Below, one piece after another: positions 36,297-44,891 of a stretch of 64,000 nucleotides of DNA. Every line of letters begins with the position of its first letter. Positions within the stretch are counted from its first letter, which is position 1. The stretch covers positions 219,358 through 283,357 of the forward strand of contig NZ_SADB01000002.1 in assembly GCF_009669305.1 (NCBI RefSeq). Direction: 5' to 3'. The notes below the pieces were generated by a model. The model ran no database searches, had not been told where the DNA came from, and saw nothing but the letters and a program-made list of their open reading frames with translations. The position numbers were made by a program, and so were the translations under genes. This DNA is from Ancylomarina sp. 16SWW S1-10-2. GTDB lineage: Bacteria > Bacteroidota > Bacteroidia > Bacteroidales > Marinifilaceae.

Positions 36297-36818
36297 TTGC
36301 AGACAATTAAACGCCATTATAAGTGGCATGCCATATATACCCGTTCACGTTCGGAAAGGAAATTGTTAGAGGAGCTCGTAGAAAATGGTGTGGACTGTTA
36401 TTTGCCCATGCAAAAACAACTTCGAGTATGGAGCGATCGAAAAAAATGGGTCGAAACACCTCTTTTTACCTCTTATGTGTTTGTTCGTGTAAGCGAGCTC
36501 GAGTACCATCAAGCTATTCAGTCTACATGGGCTGTGCGTTACGTCTCTTTTGGTGGAAAAGCGGTGATTATTCCTGAATCGCAAATTGAGGGACTTAAGA
36601 CTTTCTTAGCCGATAAGGAACGAGAAGTAGAGGTAACTACTCGCCATTTTAAAAAAGGCGATCAGCTCGAAGTGACTTCGGGGCCTTTACAAGGTGTGCT
36701 TGGCGAACTCATTCAAATTCGTGGACAACAACGCTTGGTTCTCCGTTTCGAAAGTCTAGGCTGCTGTGTGCATGCCGAAATCTCAGCAGACGAGGTGGAG
36801 CATACGAAAGATCTTTAA
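36297..36818 (+). CDS. upxY: UpxY-family (NusG-like) transcription antiterminator
   Basis: 173 residues. The NGN domain is typical of specialised NusG paralogues: WHAIYTRSRSERKLLEELVENGVDCYLPMQ, then PLFTSYVFVRV and the C-terminal KOW motif (FKKGDQLEVTSGPLQGVLGEL). In Bacteroides, UpxY proteins are encoded first in capsule operons and prevent premature termination in their own locus. No ATG lies at the right place: the frame starts with TTG at 36,297, directly before the conserved region, so a TTG start is likely. It heads the EPS locus, but the 377-bp repeat-rich spacer separates it from gmd. No UpxZ partner is visible. Confidence 0.9.
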   Translation: MQTIKRHYKWHAIYTRSRSERKLLEELVENGVDCYLPMQKQLRVWSDRKKWVETPLFTSYVFVRVSELEYHQAIQSTWAVRYVSFGGKAVIIPESQIEGLKTFLADKEREVEVTTRHFKKGDQLEVTSGPLQGVLGELIQIRGQQRLVLRFESLGCCVHAEISADEVEHTKDL

Positions 36819-37195
36819 AATAATTATGAATTATGAATTATGAATTACGAATTGTTTTTGCCTGAAGGACAAACATATTATAGTCTAGGGCAAATGAGCG
36901 AAGCGAATGTCACCCTGGGATTGGGAGTAAAAAAGTCAAATTTTGCCTGAAGGGCAAATTAATTATCAATTACTAATTATGAATTAATAATTAGTAAAGT
37001 CACCCTGGGTTAATAATTAAGCGTCTCGGAAATCGTCGCACGAGCAAATGTTATTTAAAGCTGAATAGATTCTATGCGACGGAAGTAGAGTGAAATCTAA
37101 AAATAAGAATCTGCCTTTACGCATCAAAAAAAAACACAAAAACATAAAATTCAAACAATGCCCTTAGCTTACTAAAGGCATACATTAAATAAAAC
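36819..37195. repeat. Spacer with dispersed AT-rich repeats
   Basis: Repeated AATTATGAATTA runs at 36,827-36,853 and near 36,960-37,020, and TTGCCTGAAGGACAAA twice (36,858 and 36,944, the second with GGGCAAA). The GTCACCCTGGG motif also occurs twice (36,909 and 37,000). The same AATTATGAATTA type recurs near 56,430 and 60,060. No coding potential. Confidence 0.65.
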
Positions 37196-38311
37196 ATGAG
37201 AAAAGTAGCATTAATTACAGGTATCACGGGACAGGATGGCGCTTATCTAGCTGAGTTATTGTTGAAGAAAGACTATATCGTTCACGGTATTAAGCGTCGT
37301 TCGTCGTCATTTAACACAAGCCGAATTGATCATCTTTATCAAGACCCACAGGTTGAGAATCGTAATTTTATACTTCATTATGGTGACATGACTGACTCGA
37401 TGAATATCACAAGGATTATTCAAGAAGTACAGCCCGACGAAATTTACAATTTGGCGGCCATGAGTCATGTTCAAGTGAGTTTTGAAACGCCTGAGTATGT
37501 CGCTAATGCTGACGGATTGGGAACACTAAGAATATTAGAAGCTGTACGCTTTCTTAAATTAACAGAAAAGACGAAGGTGTATCAAGCATCTACTTCCGAA
37601 TTATTCGGAAAAGTGCAGGAAATACCTCAAAAAGAAAGCACACCATTTTATCCACGCTCGCCCTATGCAGTAGCTAAGATGTATGCCTACTGGATAACCA
37701 TAAATTACCGTGAGGCTTACAATATGTATGCTTGTAATGGTATCCTTTTTAACCATGAATCACCCAATAGAGGTGAAACATTTGTGACACGAAAAATTAC
37801 CCGTGCTGTTGCTAAAATTGCCATGGGCTTACAGGATAAATTATTCCTTGGGAATATGGACTCGAAACGCGACTGGGGACATGCCAAAGACTACGTGCGT
37901 GCCATGTGGATGATTCTGCAACAAGAAAAGCCAGAGGATTTTGTGATTGCAACAGGTATTACAACAACAGTGCGTGATTTTGTAAAAATGGCTTTTGCTG
38001 AAGTTGGCATAGAGCTTTCATTTACTGGAGAAGGTAAAGATGAAAAAGCGACTGTGACAGCTTGTACCAATCCTAAATATCAAGTTGAAATAGGCAAAGA
38101 AGTTTTAGGTGTTGATGCTCGTTACTTCCGACCTACCGAAGTCGAACTATTGATTGGTGATGCCACAAAATGCAACAAACTATTGGGCTGGACACCAGAA
38201 TACTATTTGCCTGCCCTTTTAAAAGACATGGTTACATCCGATTTAGAGTTAATGCGTAAAGAGATCGTGCTAGAAAAGGCAGGTTTTCCTGTCCTTAACG
38301 AATTCGAATAA
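37196..38311 (+). CDS. gmd: GDP-mannose 4,6-dehydratase
   Basis: 371 residues, full length. It converts GDP-mannose to GDP-4-keto-6-deoxymannose, the first step to GDP-L-fucose. It is an extended SDR enzyme: the NAD(P) loop is [17 protein letters not shown] at the N-terminus, followed by the GMD signature [14 protein letters not shown]. The catalytic region has [16 protein letters not shown] (Thr/Ser and Glu) and [10 protein letters not shown] (Tyr-xxx-Lys), then [15 protein letters not shown]. All active-site residues are present. It pairs with fcl 430 bp downstream. Confidence 0.97.
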   Translation: MRKVALITGITGQDGAYLAELLLKKDYIVHGIKRRSSSFNTSRIDHLYQDPQVENRNFILHYGDMTDSMNITRIIQEVQPDEIYNLAAMSHVQVSFETPEYVANADGLGTLRILEAVRFLKLTEKTKVYQASTSELFGKVQEIPQKESTPFYPRSPYAVAKMYAYWITINYREAYNMYACNGILFNHESPNRGETFVTRKITRAVAKIAMGLQDKLFLGNMDSKRDWGHAKDYVRAMWMILQQEKPEDFVIATGITTTVRDFVKMAFAEVGIELSFTGEGKDEKATVTACTNPKYQVEIGKEVLGVDARYFRPTEVELLIGDATKCNKLLGWTPEYYLPALLKDMVTSDLELMRKEIVLEKAGFPVLNEFE

Positions 38312-38387
38312 ACGAATAGGCTGCCCGCTGATTAGATTGATTTTCGCAGATTAAAATAAAAGAGTGATGAATAAATGTCCCCACAAG

Positions 38388-38731
38388 GCTGTCATTACGA
38401 GGAGGAACGACGAAGTAATCTGTTTAGAAATTGACAATGACAGAATACCGCACATACCAAGTATACATTCTTACCAATAAGAACCATACGGTTTTGTATA
38501 CGGGAATTACTTCCAATTTAAGACGGGTTCAAGACAGAAAAAACAAAAATTAATTGATGCATTTAATCCTGAGTGGCTAGATTTATTTGTGGACTTTTAA
38601 TTATTCAAGTAGTGCTATTAACATAGAATAAAGGTATATGGGCAGATTGTTTTGTCTTTGTACCCATTAATATTGAGGATTATTAGGTATGCGGACAGAT
38701 TGCTTCGTCCTGGTACCTCGTCCTCGCAATG
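38388..38731. repeat. Inverted repeats flanking a GIY-YIG pseudogene
   Basis: GTCATTACGAGGAGGAACGA...AATCTG at 38,391-38,422 faces its inverse, CAGATTGCTTCGTCC...CCTCGCAATGAC at 38,696-38,731. A third copy (TGTCATTGCGAGGAGGTACG...CAATCTG) is at 60,251-60,283. The pair encloses the remains of one small nuclease gene, like the ends of a small mobile or miniature unit. Confidence 0.6.
38437..38600 (+). pseudogene. GIY-YIG nuclease family pseudogene
   Basis: The ATG at 38,437 gives MTEYRTYQVYILTNKNHT and VLYTGITSNLRR, the exact N-terminus of the small GIY-YIG (UPF0213/YhbQ-like) nucleases. It then jumps, in a shifted frame, to GSRQKKQKLIDAFNPEWLDL and FVDF-stop, the family C-terminus. An internal deletion removed about 40 codons and shifted the frame. 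The gene is clearly dead. It sits between inverted repeats in the gmd-fcl gap. Confidence 0.85.
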
Positions 38732-38738
38732 ACATAAA

Positions 38739-39884
38739 ATGAAGAAAGATTCTAAGATATTTATAGCGGGACACCGCGGACTAGTTGGTTCTGCCATTAT
38801 GCGCAACCTACAAGCCAAGGGTTATAACAATATTATTACACGAACTCATGCTGAGCTCGATTTGCTCAACCAACAAGCAGTAATCAATTTCTTTGCTGAT
38901 GAAAATCCCGATTATGTGGTACTTGCAGCAGCGAAAGTGGGTGGTATTATTGCCAACTCGATATACCGAGGACAGTTTATTTACGAGAACCTGCAAATAC
39001 AAAACAATGTGATTCACCAAGCCTATGTGCAAGGGGTGAAGAAACTCTTGTTTTTAGGTAGCTCGTGCATTTACCCAAAGAATGCGCCACAGCCAATGAC
39101 CGAAGATTGTTTGTTGTCATCTGCTTTGGAGCCAACCAACGAACCCTATGCCATCTCAAAAATTGCAGGCTTGAAGATGTGTGAGGCTTACAACCAACAA
39201 TACGGTACCGACTATATTGCGGTGATGCCAACCAACTTGTATGGTGAAAATGACAATTACGACTTGGAGAAATCTCACGTTTTACCAGCTCTTATTCGTA
39301 AAATGCACCTAGGCAAATGCCTACAAAATAATGATTGGGATGCTCTTCGCAGCGATCTTAATAAATTACCCATAGAAGGAATTTCAGGCGAAGCTACCGA
39401 AGAAGAAATTTTAGCCAAGCTAAATAAATACGGCATTTCTTTAACTGATAACCAACAACCGACAACTGAAAACAGCGTAGCTGTTACTCTTTGGGGAACA
39501 GGCTCACCTTTTCGCGAATTTCTCCATGCCGACGATATGGCCGATGCCTGCACTTACCTACTCGAAAATATATCCGCTAAAGAAATCGCAAAAGTAAACG
39601 CCGCAGGCGTAACAAGCACCGTAGGTGCAAAATCAATTTGTGAAAATTCGTGGACTTCTTTTTTAAACGTAGGCACAGGAAAAGACCTCACCATTAAAGC
39701 CCTTGCCGAAAAAGTGAAAGAGATTATAGGTTTTCAAGGTGAACTCGTTTGGGATGATACAAAACCCGATGGTACTTTTAAAAAGTTACTTGATGTAAGT
39801 AAATTGAATGAACTAGGCTGGAAAGAGACTATCGCTCTTGAAGAAGGAATTGAAAAGGTGTATGAGAATTACAAATTGTCATGA
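38739..39884 (+). CDS. fcl: GDP-L-fucose synthase
   Basis: 381 residues. It epimerises and reduces GDP-4-keto-6-deoxymannose to GDP-L-fucose. N-terminal NADP loop IAGHRGLVGSAIMRNL; active-site pieces LFLGSSCIYPKNAPQP (Ser/Cys), EPYAISKIAGLKMCEAY (Tyr-Lys) and MPTNLYGENDNY. It is about 60 residues longer than the E. coli enzyme, owing to inserts near residues 200-245 (EGISGEATEEEILAKLNKYG) and near 270-300, as often in Bacteroidota. With gmd it shows that the polysaccharide contains fucose or a derivative. Confidence 0.95.
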   Translation: MKKDSKIFIAGHRGLVGSAIMRNLQAKGYNNIITRTHAELDLLNQQAVINFFADENPDYVVLAAAKVGGIIANSIYRGQFIYENLQIQNNVIHQAYVQGVKKLLFLGSSCIYPKNAPQPMTEDCLLSSALEPTNEPYAISKIAGLKMCEAYNQQYGTDYIAVMPTNLYGENDNYDLEKSHVLPALIRKMHLGKCLQNNDWDALRSDLNKLPIEGISGEATEEEILAKLNKYGISLTDNQQPTTENSVAVTLWGTGSPFREFLHADDMADACTYLLENISAKEIAKVNAAGVTSTVGAKSICENSWTSFLNVGTGKDLTIKALAEKVKEIIGFQGELVWDDTKPDGTFKKLLDVSKLNELGWKETIALEEGIEKVYENYKLS

Positions 39885-39950
39885 CCTGCGGAGATCTCGC
39901 AAAAGCTCTGTACTGAGGGAAGTGCAGCCAGTTCACAAGGACAAAGAAAT
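39882..39950. repeat. Dispersed repeat copy (GCGAGATCTCCG family)
   Basis: TCATGACCTGCGGAGATCTCGC directly at the fcl stop, then AAAAGCTCTGTACTGAGGGAAG. The inverse form (TTGCGAGATCTCCGGAGGTC) is at 54,323-54,342 and again near 60,207-60,226 with CTTCCCTCAGTACCG. The family marks three gene borders of the EPS locus. Confidence 0.7.
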
Positions 39951-40014
39951 AATTGTCTTTGGAAAGCATCCGAGTCATCATATAGCATTATAACTAGCGT
40001 AAAAACGCATTGAA

Positions 40015-41037
40015 ATGAAAATATTAGTAACTGGTACTGCCGGATTTATAGGATTCCATTTGGCGGAACGCTTGGCAAAAGAAGGACACGAAGTCGTTGG
40101 AATTGATAATATCAACGATTACTACGATGTGAATTTGAAATATGCACGATTGGCAGAGTCAGGGATTAAACGTGAACTGATAACAGATAACGGACAACTT
40201 ATTGCAAGCGAGAAGCACAGTAATTATCGTTTTGCGAAAATTGATCTTACCGATTTGCCAAAATTAGAACAACTTTTCCAACAAGAGCATTTTACTCACG
40301 TTATGAACCTAGCTGCACAGCCTGGTGTTCGTTATTCCATAGAAAACCCGCATGCTTACGTTCAATCGAATATCGTTGGTTTTGTAAATATTTTAGAATG
40401 TTGCCGACACAACAAAATTGAGCACTTGGTATATGCTTCAAGTTCTTCTGTGTATGGAGGGAATTCTAAAATACCTTTCTCCGAAGAAGATCGTGTAGAT
40501 TATCCTGTTTCTTTGTATGCTGCGACCAAAAAGAGTAACGAGTTGATGGCTTACACTTATAGCCATCTCTATAATTTGCCAACAACTGGTTTGCGATTCT
40601 TTACTGTTTACGGACCTTGGGGAAGACCCGATATGGCTCCAATGCTTTTTGCCAATGCCATTACAAAAGGAGAAGCCATTAAGGTTTTCAATAATGGCGA
40701 TATGGAACGGGATTTTACCTATGTAGATGATATTGTGGAAGGGGTTTACAGATGTCTTAAGGTTTTACCTACAAAAACGCCACTAGCTGATGTTTGTAAT
40801 ATTGGAAACTCACAACCAATAAAGCTTATGGATTTTATTGCTTGTCTAGAGGAACAATTGGGAGAGAAAGCAGAAAAGATATTTTTGCCAATGCAAGATG
40901 GTGATGTGAAAAGAACTTGGGCTGATACCAGTGCTTTGGAAACTAAAGTGAATTATAAACCCAGTACTACTTTAAATGAAGGAGTAGATGAATTTGTAAG
41001 TTGGTACAAAGAGTTTAGTTTTTGTAATGCACTGTAG
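40015..41037 (+). CDS. NAD-dependent UDP-sugar 4-epimerase (UDP-glucuronate epimerase type)
   Basis: 340 residues, extended SDR. NAD loop GTAGFIGFHLAERLAKEG, then IDNINDYYDVNLKYARL, the signature of CapI/LpsL-like UDP-glucuronate 4-epimerases. Active site YASSSSVYGGNSKIPFSE and SLYAATKKSNELMAY (Tyr-xxx-Lys), followed by RFFTVYGPWGRPDMA. It probably makes UDP-galacturonate from UDP-glucuronate for the EPS. No UDP-glucose dehydrogenase lies in the locus, so the substrate must come from elsewhere in the genome. The exact sugar is inferred from family. Confidence 0.88.
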   Translation: MKILVTGTAGFIGFHLAERLAKEGHEVVGIDNINDYYDVNLKYARLAESGIKRELITDNGQLIASEKHSNYRFAKIDLTDLPKLEQLFQQEHFTHVMNLAAQPGVRYSIENPHAYVQSNIVGFVNILECCRHNKIEHLVYASSSSVYGGNSKIPFSEEDRVDYPVSLYAATKKSNELMAYTYSHLYNLPTTGLRFFTVYGPWGRPDMAPMLFANAITKGEAIKVFNNGDMERDFTYVDDIVEGVYRCLKVLPTKTPLADVCNIGNSQPIKLMDFIACLEEQLGEKAEKIFLPMQDGDVKRTWADTSALETKVNYKPSTTLNEGVDEFVSWYKEFSFCNAL

Positions 41038-41086
41038 ATAGTTGTTTTTACACCAATAATAGAATCACTTATCCGATAAGTTTATA

Positions 41087-42634
41087 ATGCAAGAAGCAAA
41101 ACAAGCCGAAAACCAAATATCCAAAAACAACAAGAAAATAGCAAAAAATACAGGTCTATTGTATTTGCGTATGTTGTTCACAATGGGTGTTAGTTTATAT
41201 ACTTCTCGTATAGTACTTGAAGAATTAGGTGAGATTAATTATGGTATATATAATGTTATCGGTGGCGTTGTAGTAATGTTTGCATTTGTCAATTATGCAA
41301 TGAGTTGCGCTACGAATAGGTTTATGGCTTTTAATTTGGGTGGTGGAAAAAAATCTAAATTAAGTGTCGTTTTTAGTGCAAGTATTTTGATTCATTTTTG
41401 TATTGCGATATTTATATTTGTTTTTGCAGAAACTATAGGATTATGGTTTTTAAATAATAAAATGACAATACCAAATGATAGAATTATAGCTGCAGGTTGG
41501 GTTTTTCATTTATCGGTTGTTTCAACTATTATAATGGTTTTAAGCGTCCCGTATAATGCACTTATAATTGCTCATGAGAAAATGAATATTTATGCATATG
41601 TATCAATTATAGAATCAGTTTTGAAATTAGTTTTAATCCTTATGTTAGGTCGGTATTCGGGTGATAAACTTATTTTATATGCTTTTCTTATGTTGGTTAC
41701 CAATCTGACAATTAGAGTAATATATCAAATTTATTGTAATAGAATTTTTACTGAAATAAAGTTTAGTTTTAAAATAGAGAGAGAACTCCTTGTCGATATG
41801 TCTACTTACGCCTTTTGGAGTTTAAGTGGTAGTATTGCAAATTTATTTACACAAGAGGGGCTAAATATTCTTTTAAATTTTTTCTTTAATCCTGCAGTTA
41901 ATGCTGCGAGGGGAATTGCTGTACAAATTCGAATGGCTATTCAAAAATTTTCTTCTAGTTTTCAACAAGCCATGAGTCCTCAGATAAATATATCTTACGC
42001 TTCTGGGGATATAAAGTACATGCACCAATTAGTTCTTTCTAGTTCAAAGTATTCATTTTATCTTTTGTTTTTTTTATCACTTCCAGTTCTTCTAGAAACT
42101 GAATTTATTCTGTCTATATGGCTAAAACAAGTGCCAGATCATACTGTGAGATTTGTACAATTGATGATTATTATAGGAATGTTAACTGCTTTAGCTAATC
42201 CTATTTCAACAGCAGCTGGTGCTCATGGTAAAATTCGTAATTTTCAATTAATTGTAGGTGGAATAAATATAATGGTAGTGCCAATTTCTTATTTTGTTTT
42301 AAAACAATTTGCTATACCTGAATATGTATTTATAGTACAAATTATTATTTCAATAATAGCTCAAATTGCTAGGTTATTATTAATTAAAAATATGATTGAA
42401 TTTTCATTGTATAATTATTTTAAAGAGGTTGTATTAAAAGGTGCCGAAGTAACTCTTGTTGGCATTATTTTGCCAATAATATTGGTATTAAACTTACCTA
42501 ATGAGTTGTTTTCTTTTATTATTGTAGGTTTTAGCTGTGTGTTTTCGGTAGGAACTGCTATTTATTTTATTGGTTTGTCTAAAAGTGAAAAAGAATTTAT
42601 TGATACAAAAGTAATTCAAATCTTTAGAAAATAA
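41087..42634 (+). CDS. wzx: Oligosaccharide flippase (Wzx, MOP superfamily)
   Basis: 515 residues with about 12-14 predicted membrane helices spread over the whole length; the N-terminal GLLYLRMLFTMGVSLYTSRIVLEELG is typical of Wzx/RfbX-type flippases. It would move the lipid-linked repeat unit across the inner membrane. It begins the AT-rich, compact part of the locus, and the next gene starts directly at its stop codon. Wzx proteins vary with the polysaccharide, so this is a serotype-specific gene. Confidence 0.9.
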   Translation: MQEAKQAENQISKNNKKIAKNTGLLYLRMLFTMGVSLYTSRIVLEELGEINYGIYNVIGGVVVMFAFVNYAMSCATNRFMAFNLGGGKKSKLSVVFSASILIHFCIAIFIFVFAETIGLWFLNNKMTIPNDRIIAAGWVFHLSVVSTIIMVLSVPYNALIIAHEKMNIYAYVSIIESVLKLVLILMLGRYSGDKLILYAFLMLVTNLTIRVIYQIYCNRIFTEIKFSFKIERELLVDMSTYAFWSLSGSIANLFTQEGLNILLNFFFNPAVNAARGIAVQIRMAIQKFSSSFQQAMSPQINISYASGDIKYMHQLVLSSSKYSFYLLFFLSLPVLLETEFILSIWLKQVPDHTVRFVQLMIIIGMLTALANPISTAAGAHGKIRNFQLIVGGINIMVVPISYFVLKQFAIPEYVFIVQIIISIIAQIARLLLIKNMIEFSLYNYFKEVVLKGAEVTLVGIILPIILVLNLPNELFSFIIVGFSCVFSVGTAIYFIGLSKSEKEFIDTKVIQIFRK

Positions 42635-43831
42635 ATGATAGACATTAAGGATAAGGTTGATTGTTGTGGTTGTGGTGCATGTGTCTCAAAATGCCCTATG
42701 CAATGTATTACTTTAAATGAAGACGAGGAAGGGTTTCTTTATCCATCCGTTTCTATTGAAGAATGTATAGATTGTTCCATTTGTAACAATGTATGTCCTA
42801 TGATATCACCAAAAGAAAAAATAAAACCCACTAATATTTTTGCAATAAAGAACAGTAATGAATCAATACGTCTAAATAGTTCTTCTGGTGGCTTTTTTAC
42901 TTATATGGCTGAAAAAACTATAAAAGATAATGGAATTGTCTTTGGTGCAAAGTTTGATGAAAATTGGGATGTTATTCACAGTTATACCGACTGTTTAGAA
43001 GGATTAGATGAGTTTAGAAGGAGCAAATATGTACAAAGTAAAATATGTGAAACTTATTTACAAGCTGAGATATTTTTAAAACAGGGCAGAAAAGTTTTAT
43101 TTACAGGAACACCATGCCAAATAGCCGGATTGAAATTCGCTCTTAAAAAGAACTATGATAATTTATTGACGATTGACTTTATTTGTCATGGAGTACCAAG
43201 TCCAAAGGTTTGGCGAAAATATTTGAATGAAGTTATTGCAGGCAATAAAGAGCAAAAAACAGTTTCACAAACCAAACATAGAATAAGAAGCACAATACAA
43301 CGCATTAATTTCAGATCTAAACAAACTGGCTGGAAAAAATATAGTCTTTCCTTAACCCTTCAGCCAAACAGTGAAGGCAAGGTTATTCATATTTGTTCCA
43401 ATTTTAAACAAAATACTTTCATGAAAGGTTTTTTGTCAAATATATATTTACGTCCAGCTTGTTATGATTGTAAGTTCAAATCATTTACAAGTGGTAGCAA
43501 TATTACAATGGCTGATTTTTGGGGGGTAGAAAATTATTACCCCGATTTTGATGATGATAAAGGAACAAGTTTGATTTTTTTAAACAACATTAAACCTGAA
43601 TTAGTATTCCATAACGATAATATAAAGAAAATTTCAGTAAGTATGGAGCATGCTTTAAATGGTAATAAAGCAATTATATCTAGTCCTTCTAGTCCGCAGT
43701 ATAGAAAATTATTTTTTAAAAAAATAAATAAGAGTCATAAACCATTATCCAACTTATTAGTAGCAACTTTTCGTGATCGTGTTGAAATGAAAATTGAAAG
43801 AGTTATTAATAGAATTATAGGAGAAAAATGA
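42635..43831 (+). CDS. FrhB-like Fe-S protein of polysaccharide loci
   Basis: 398 residues. The N-terminal ferredoxin domain has CCGCGACVSKCPMQCI and CIDCSICNNVCPM, two 4Fe-4S sites. The FrhB_N/FrhB_C-like domains follow (SSGGFFTYMAEK; LFTGTPCQIAGLK; DFICHGVPSPKVWRKY; RPACYDCKFK). Such proteins (coenzyme F420 hydrogenase beta-subunit family) are almost always paired in Bacteroidota with a polysaccharide pyruvyl transferase, as here. A redox step on the sugar or on the pyruvyl donor is possible; the reaction is unknown. The ATG follows the wzx stop with no gap, and the end overlaps the next start by 4 bp. Confidence 0.87.
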   Translation: MIDIKDKVDCCGCGACVSKCPMQCITLNEDEEGFLYPSVSIEECIDCSICNNVCPMISPKEKIKPTNIFAIKNSNESIRLNSSSGGFFTYMAEKTIKDNGIVFGAKFDENWDVIHSYTDCLEGLDEFRRSKYVQSKICETYLQAEIFLKQGRKVLFTGTPCQIAGLKFALKKNYDNLLTIDFICHGVPSPKVWRKYLNEVIAGNKEQKTVSQTKHRIRSTIQRINFRSKQTGWKKYSLSLTLQPNSEGKVIHICSNFKQNTFMKGFLSNIYLRPACYDCKFKSFTSGSNITMADFWGVENYYPDFDDDKGTSLIFLNNIKPELVFHNDNIKKISVSMEHALNGNKAIISSPSSPQYRKLFFKKINKSHKPLSNLLVATFRDRVEMKIERVINRIIGEK

Positions 43832-44874
43832 AAATAGGAATTGTGACATTTTATGCTTCAGCAAATTTTGGAGCTGTATTACAGTGTTATGCACTGCAAC
43901 AGGTTCTTATAAAGCAAGGGCATGATGTAAGTATAATTAATCGGAAATATGGAAATTATGATTTTCCTAAATATCGTTTTTCTCGAATTAAGAAAATATT
44001 GTTCCCAAATTACTTTAATAAATTTCGGTTAAAATATTTACACTTAACTAAACATATAGCTTGCAAAGAAGATTTAGATGCAGTAGAAGAGAGATATGAT
44101 GTAATTCTTGCAGGTAGCGATCAAGTATGGAATTGTGATTGTATAAATATAATGGGTTACTACTTTTATTTAGACTGGGTTAGTGAAAAAACTAAAAAAA
44201 TTAGTTATGCGGCAAGCTTTGGTAAAGATAAATTTGATGTTTCTGAGGAGAAGATAAAAAGGGTAAAAGAGCTATTGAGTTTATTTTCATATGTTTCTGT
44301 ACGAGAAAACTCAGGAGTAAATATTTGTAATGAGTTGTTTTCTGTTAATGCACAACAAGACTTAGATCCAACTTTATTGCTTGAAGCAAAAGAATATGGG
44401 TTAATCACAAAATTAAAACAAAAGCATAAACCATATTTATGTAAATTTTTTCTTGACTCAAGTTTAGAAAAGGAAGATTTTGTTAATAATATATCGCTTA
44501 ATAAGCAATTAAAAATAGTAAATATTTACCCTCATGTACTCAATAAATGGAAAGGCATTTTCCACTCTAAATATAGATTACCTTCTATTGGGGAATGGTT
44601 AAAGGGAATACATAATGCCGATTTGATAATAACAGATTCATTTCATGGAGTAGTGTTTTCAATTTTATTTAATAAGGAATTTATTTGCATTAATAATAAA
44701 GAAAGAGGGAGTGCCAGATTCGAAAGTTTGCTGTCTTTATTAAATATAAAAGATAGATTAGTTAATATTGAAGACCCTATACAACTTTCAAAAGCAATCG
44801 ACTATAGAGAAGTTAATAAGCTACTTAAAAATGCTAGAGTAAAATCTATCAATAATTTAATAAATGCACTATAA
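43828..44874 (+). CDS. Polysaccharide pyruvyl transferase family protein
   Basis: 348 residues. The family (CsaB/WcaK-like, GT-B-like fold) attaches pyruvate ketals to sugars from PEP. Visible features are the N-terminal GIVTFYASANFGAVLQCYALQQVL, the central AGSDQVWNCD, YAASFGKD, SVRENSGVNIC, LDPTLLL, and the C-terminal DLIITDSFHGVVFSILF with the conserved SFHG motif. It overlaps the FrhB-like gene by ATGA, so the two are translationally coupled. A pyruvylated, acidic polysaccharide is the likely product. Confidence 0.9.
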   Translation: MKIGIVTFYASANFGAVLQCYALQQVLIKQGHDVSIINRKYGNYDFPKYRFSRIKKILFPNYFNKFRLKYLHLTKHIACKEDLDAVEERYDVILAGSDQVWNCDCINIMGYYFYLDWVSEKTKKISYAASFGKDKFDVSEEKIKRVKELLSLFSYVSVRENSGVNICNELFSVNAQQDLDPTLLLEAKEYGLITKLKQKHKPYLCKFFLDSSLEKEDFVNNISLNKQLKIVNIYPHVLNKWKGIFHSKYRLPSIGEWLKGIHNADLIITDSFHGVVFSILFNKEFICINNKERGSARFESLLSLLNIKDRLVNIEDPIQLSKAIDYREVNKLLKNARVKSINNLINAL

Positions 44875-44891
44875 ATACTTCTCAATTGGTC

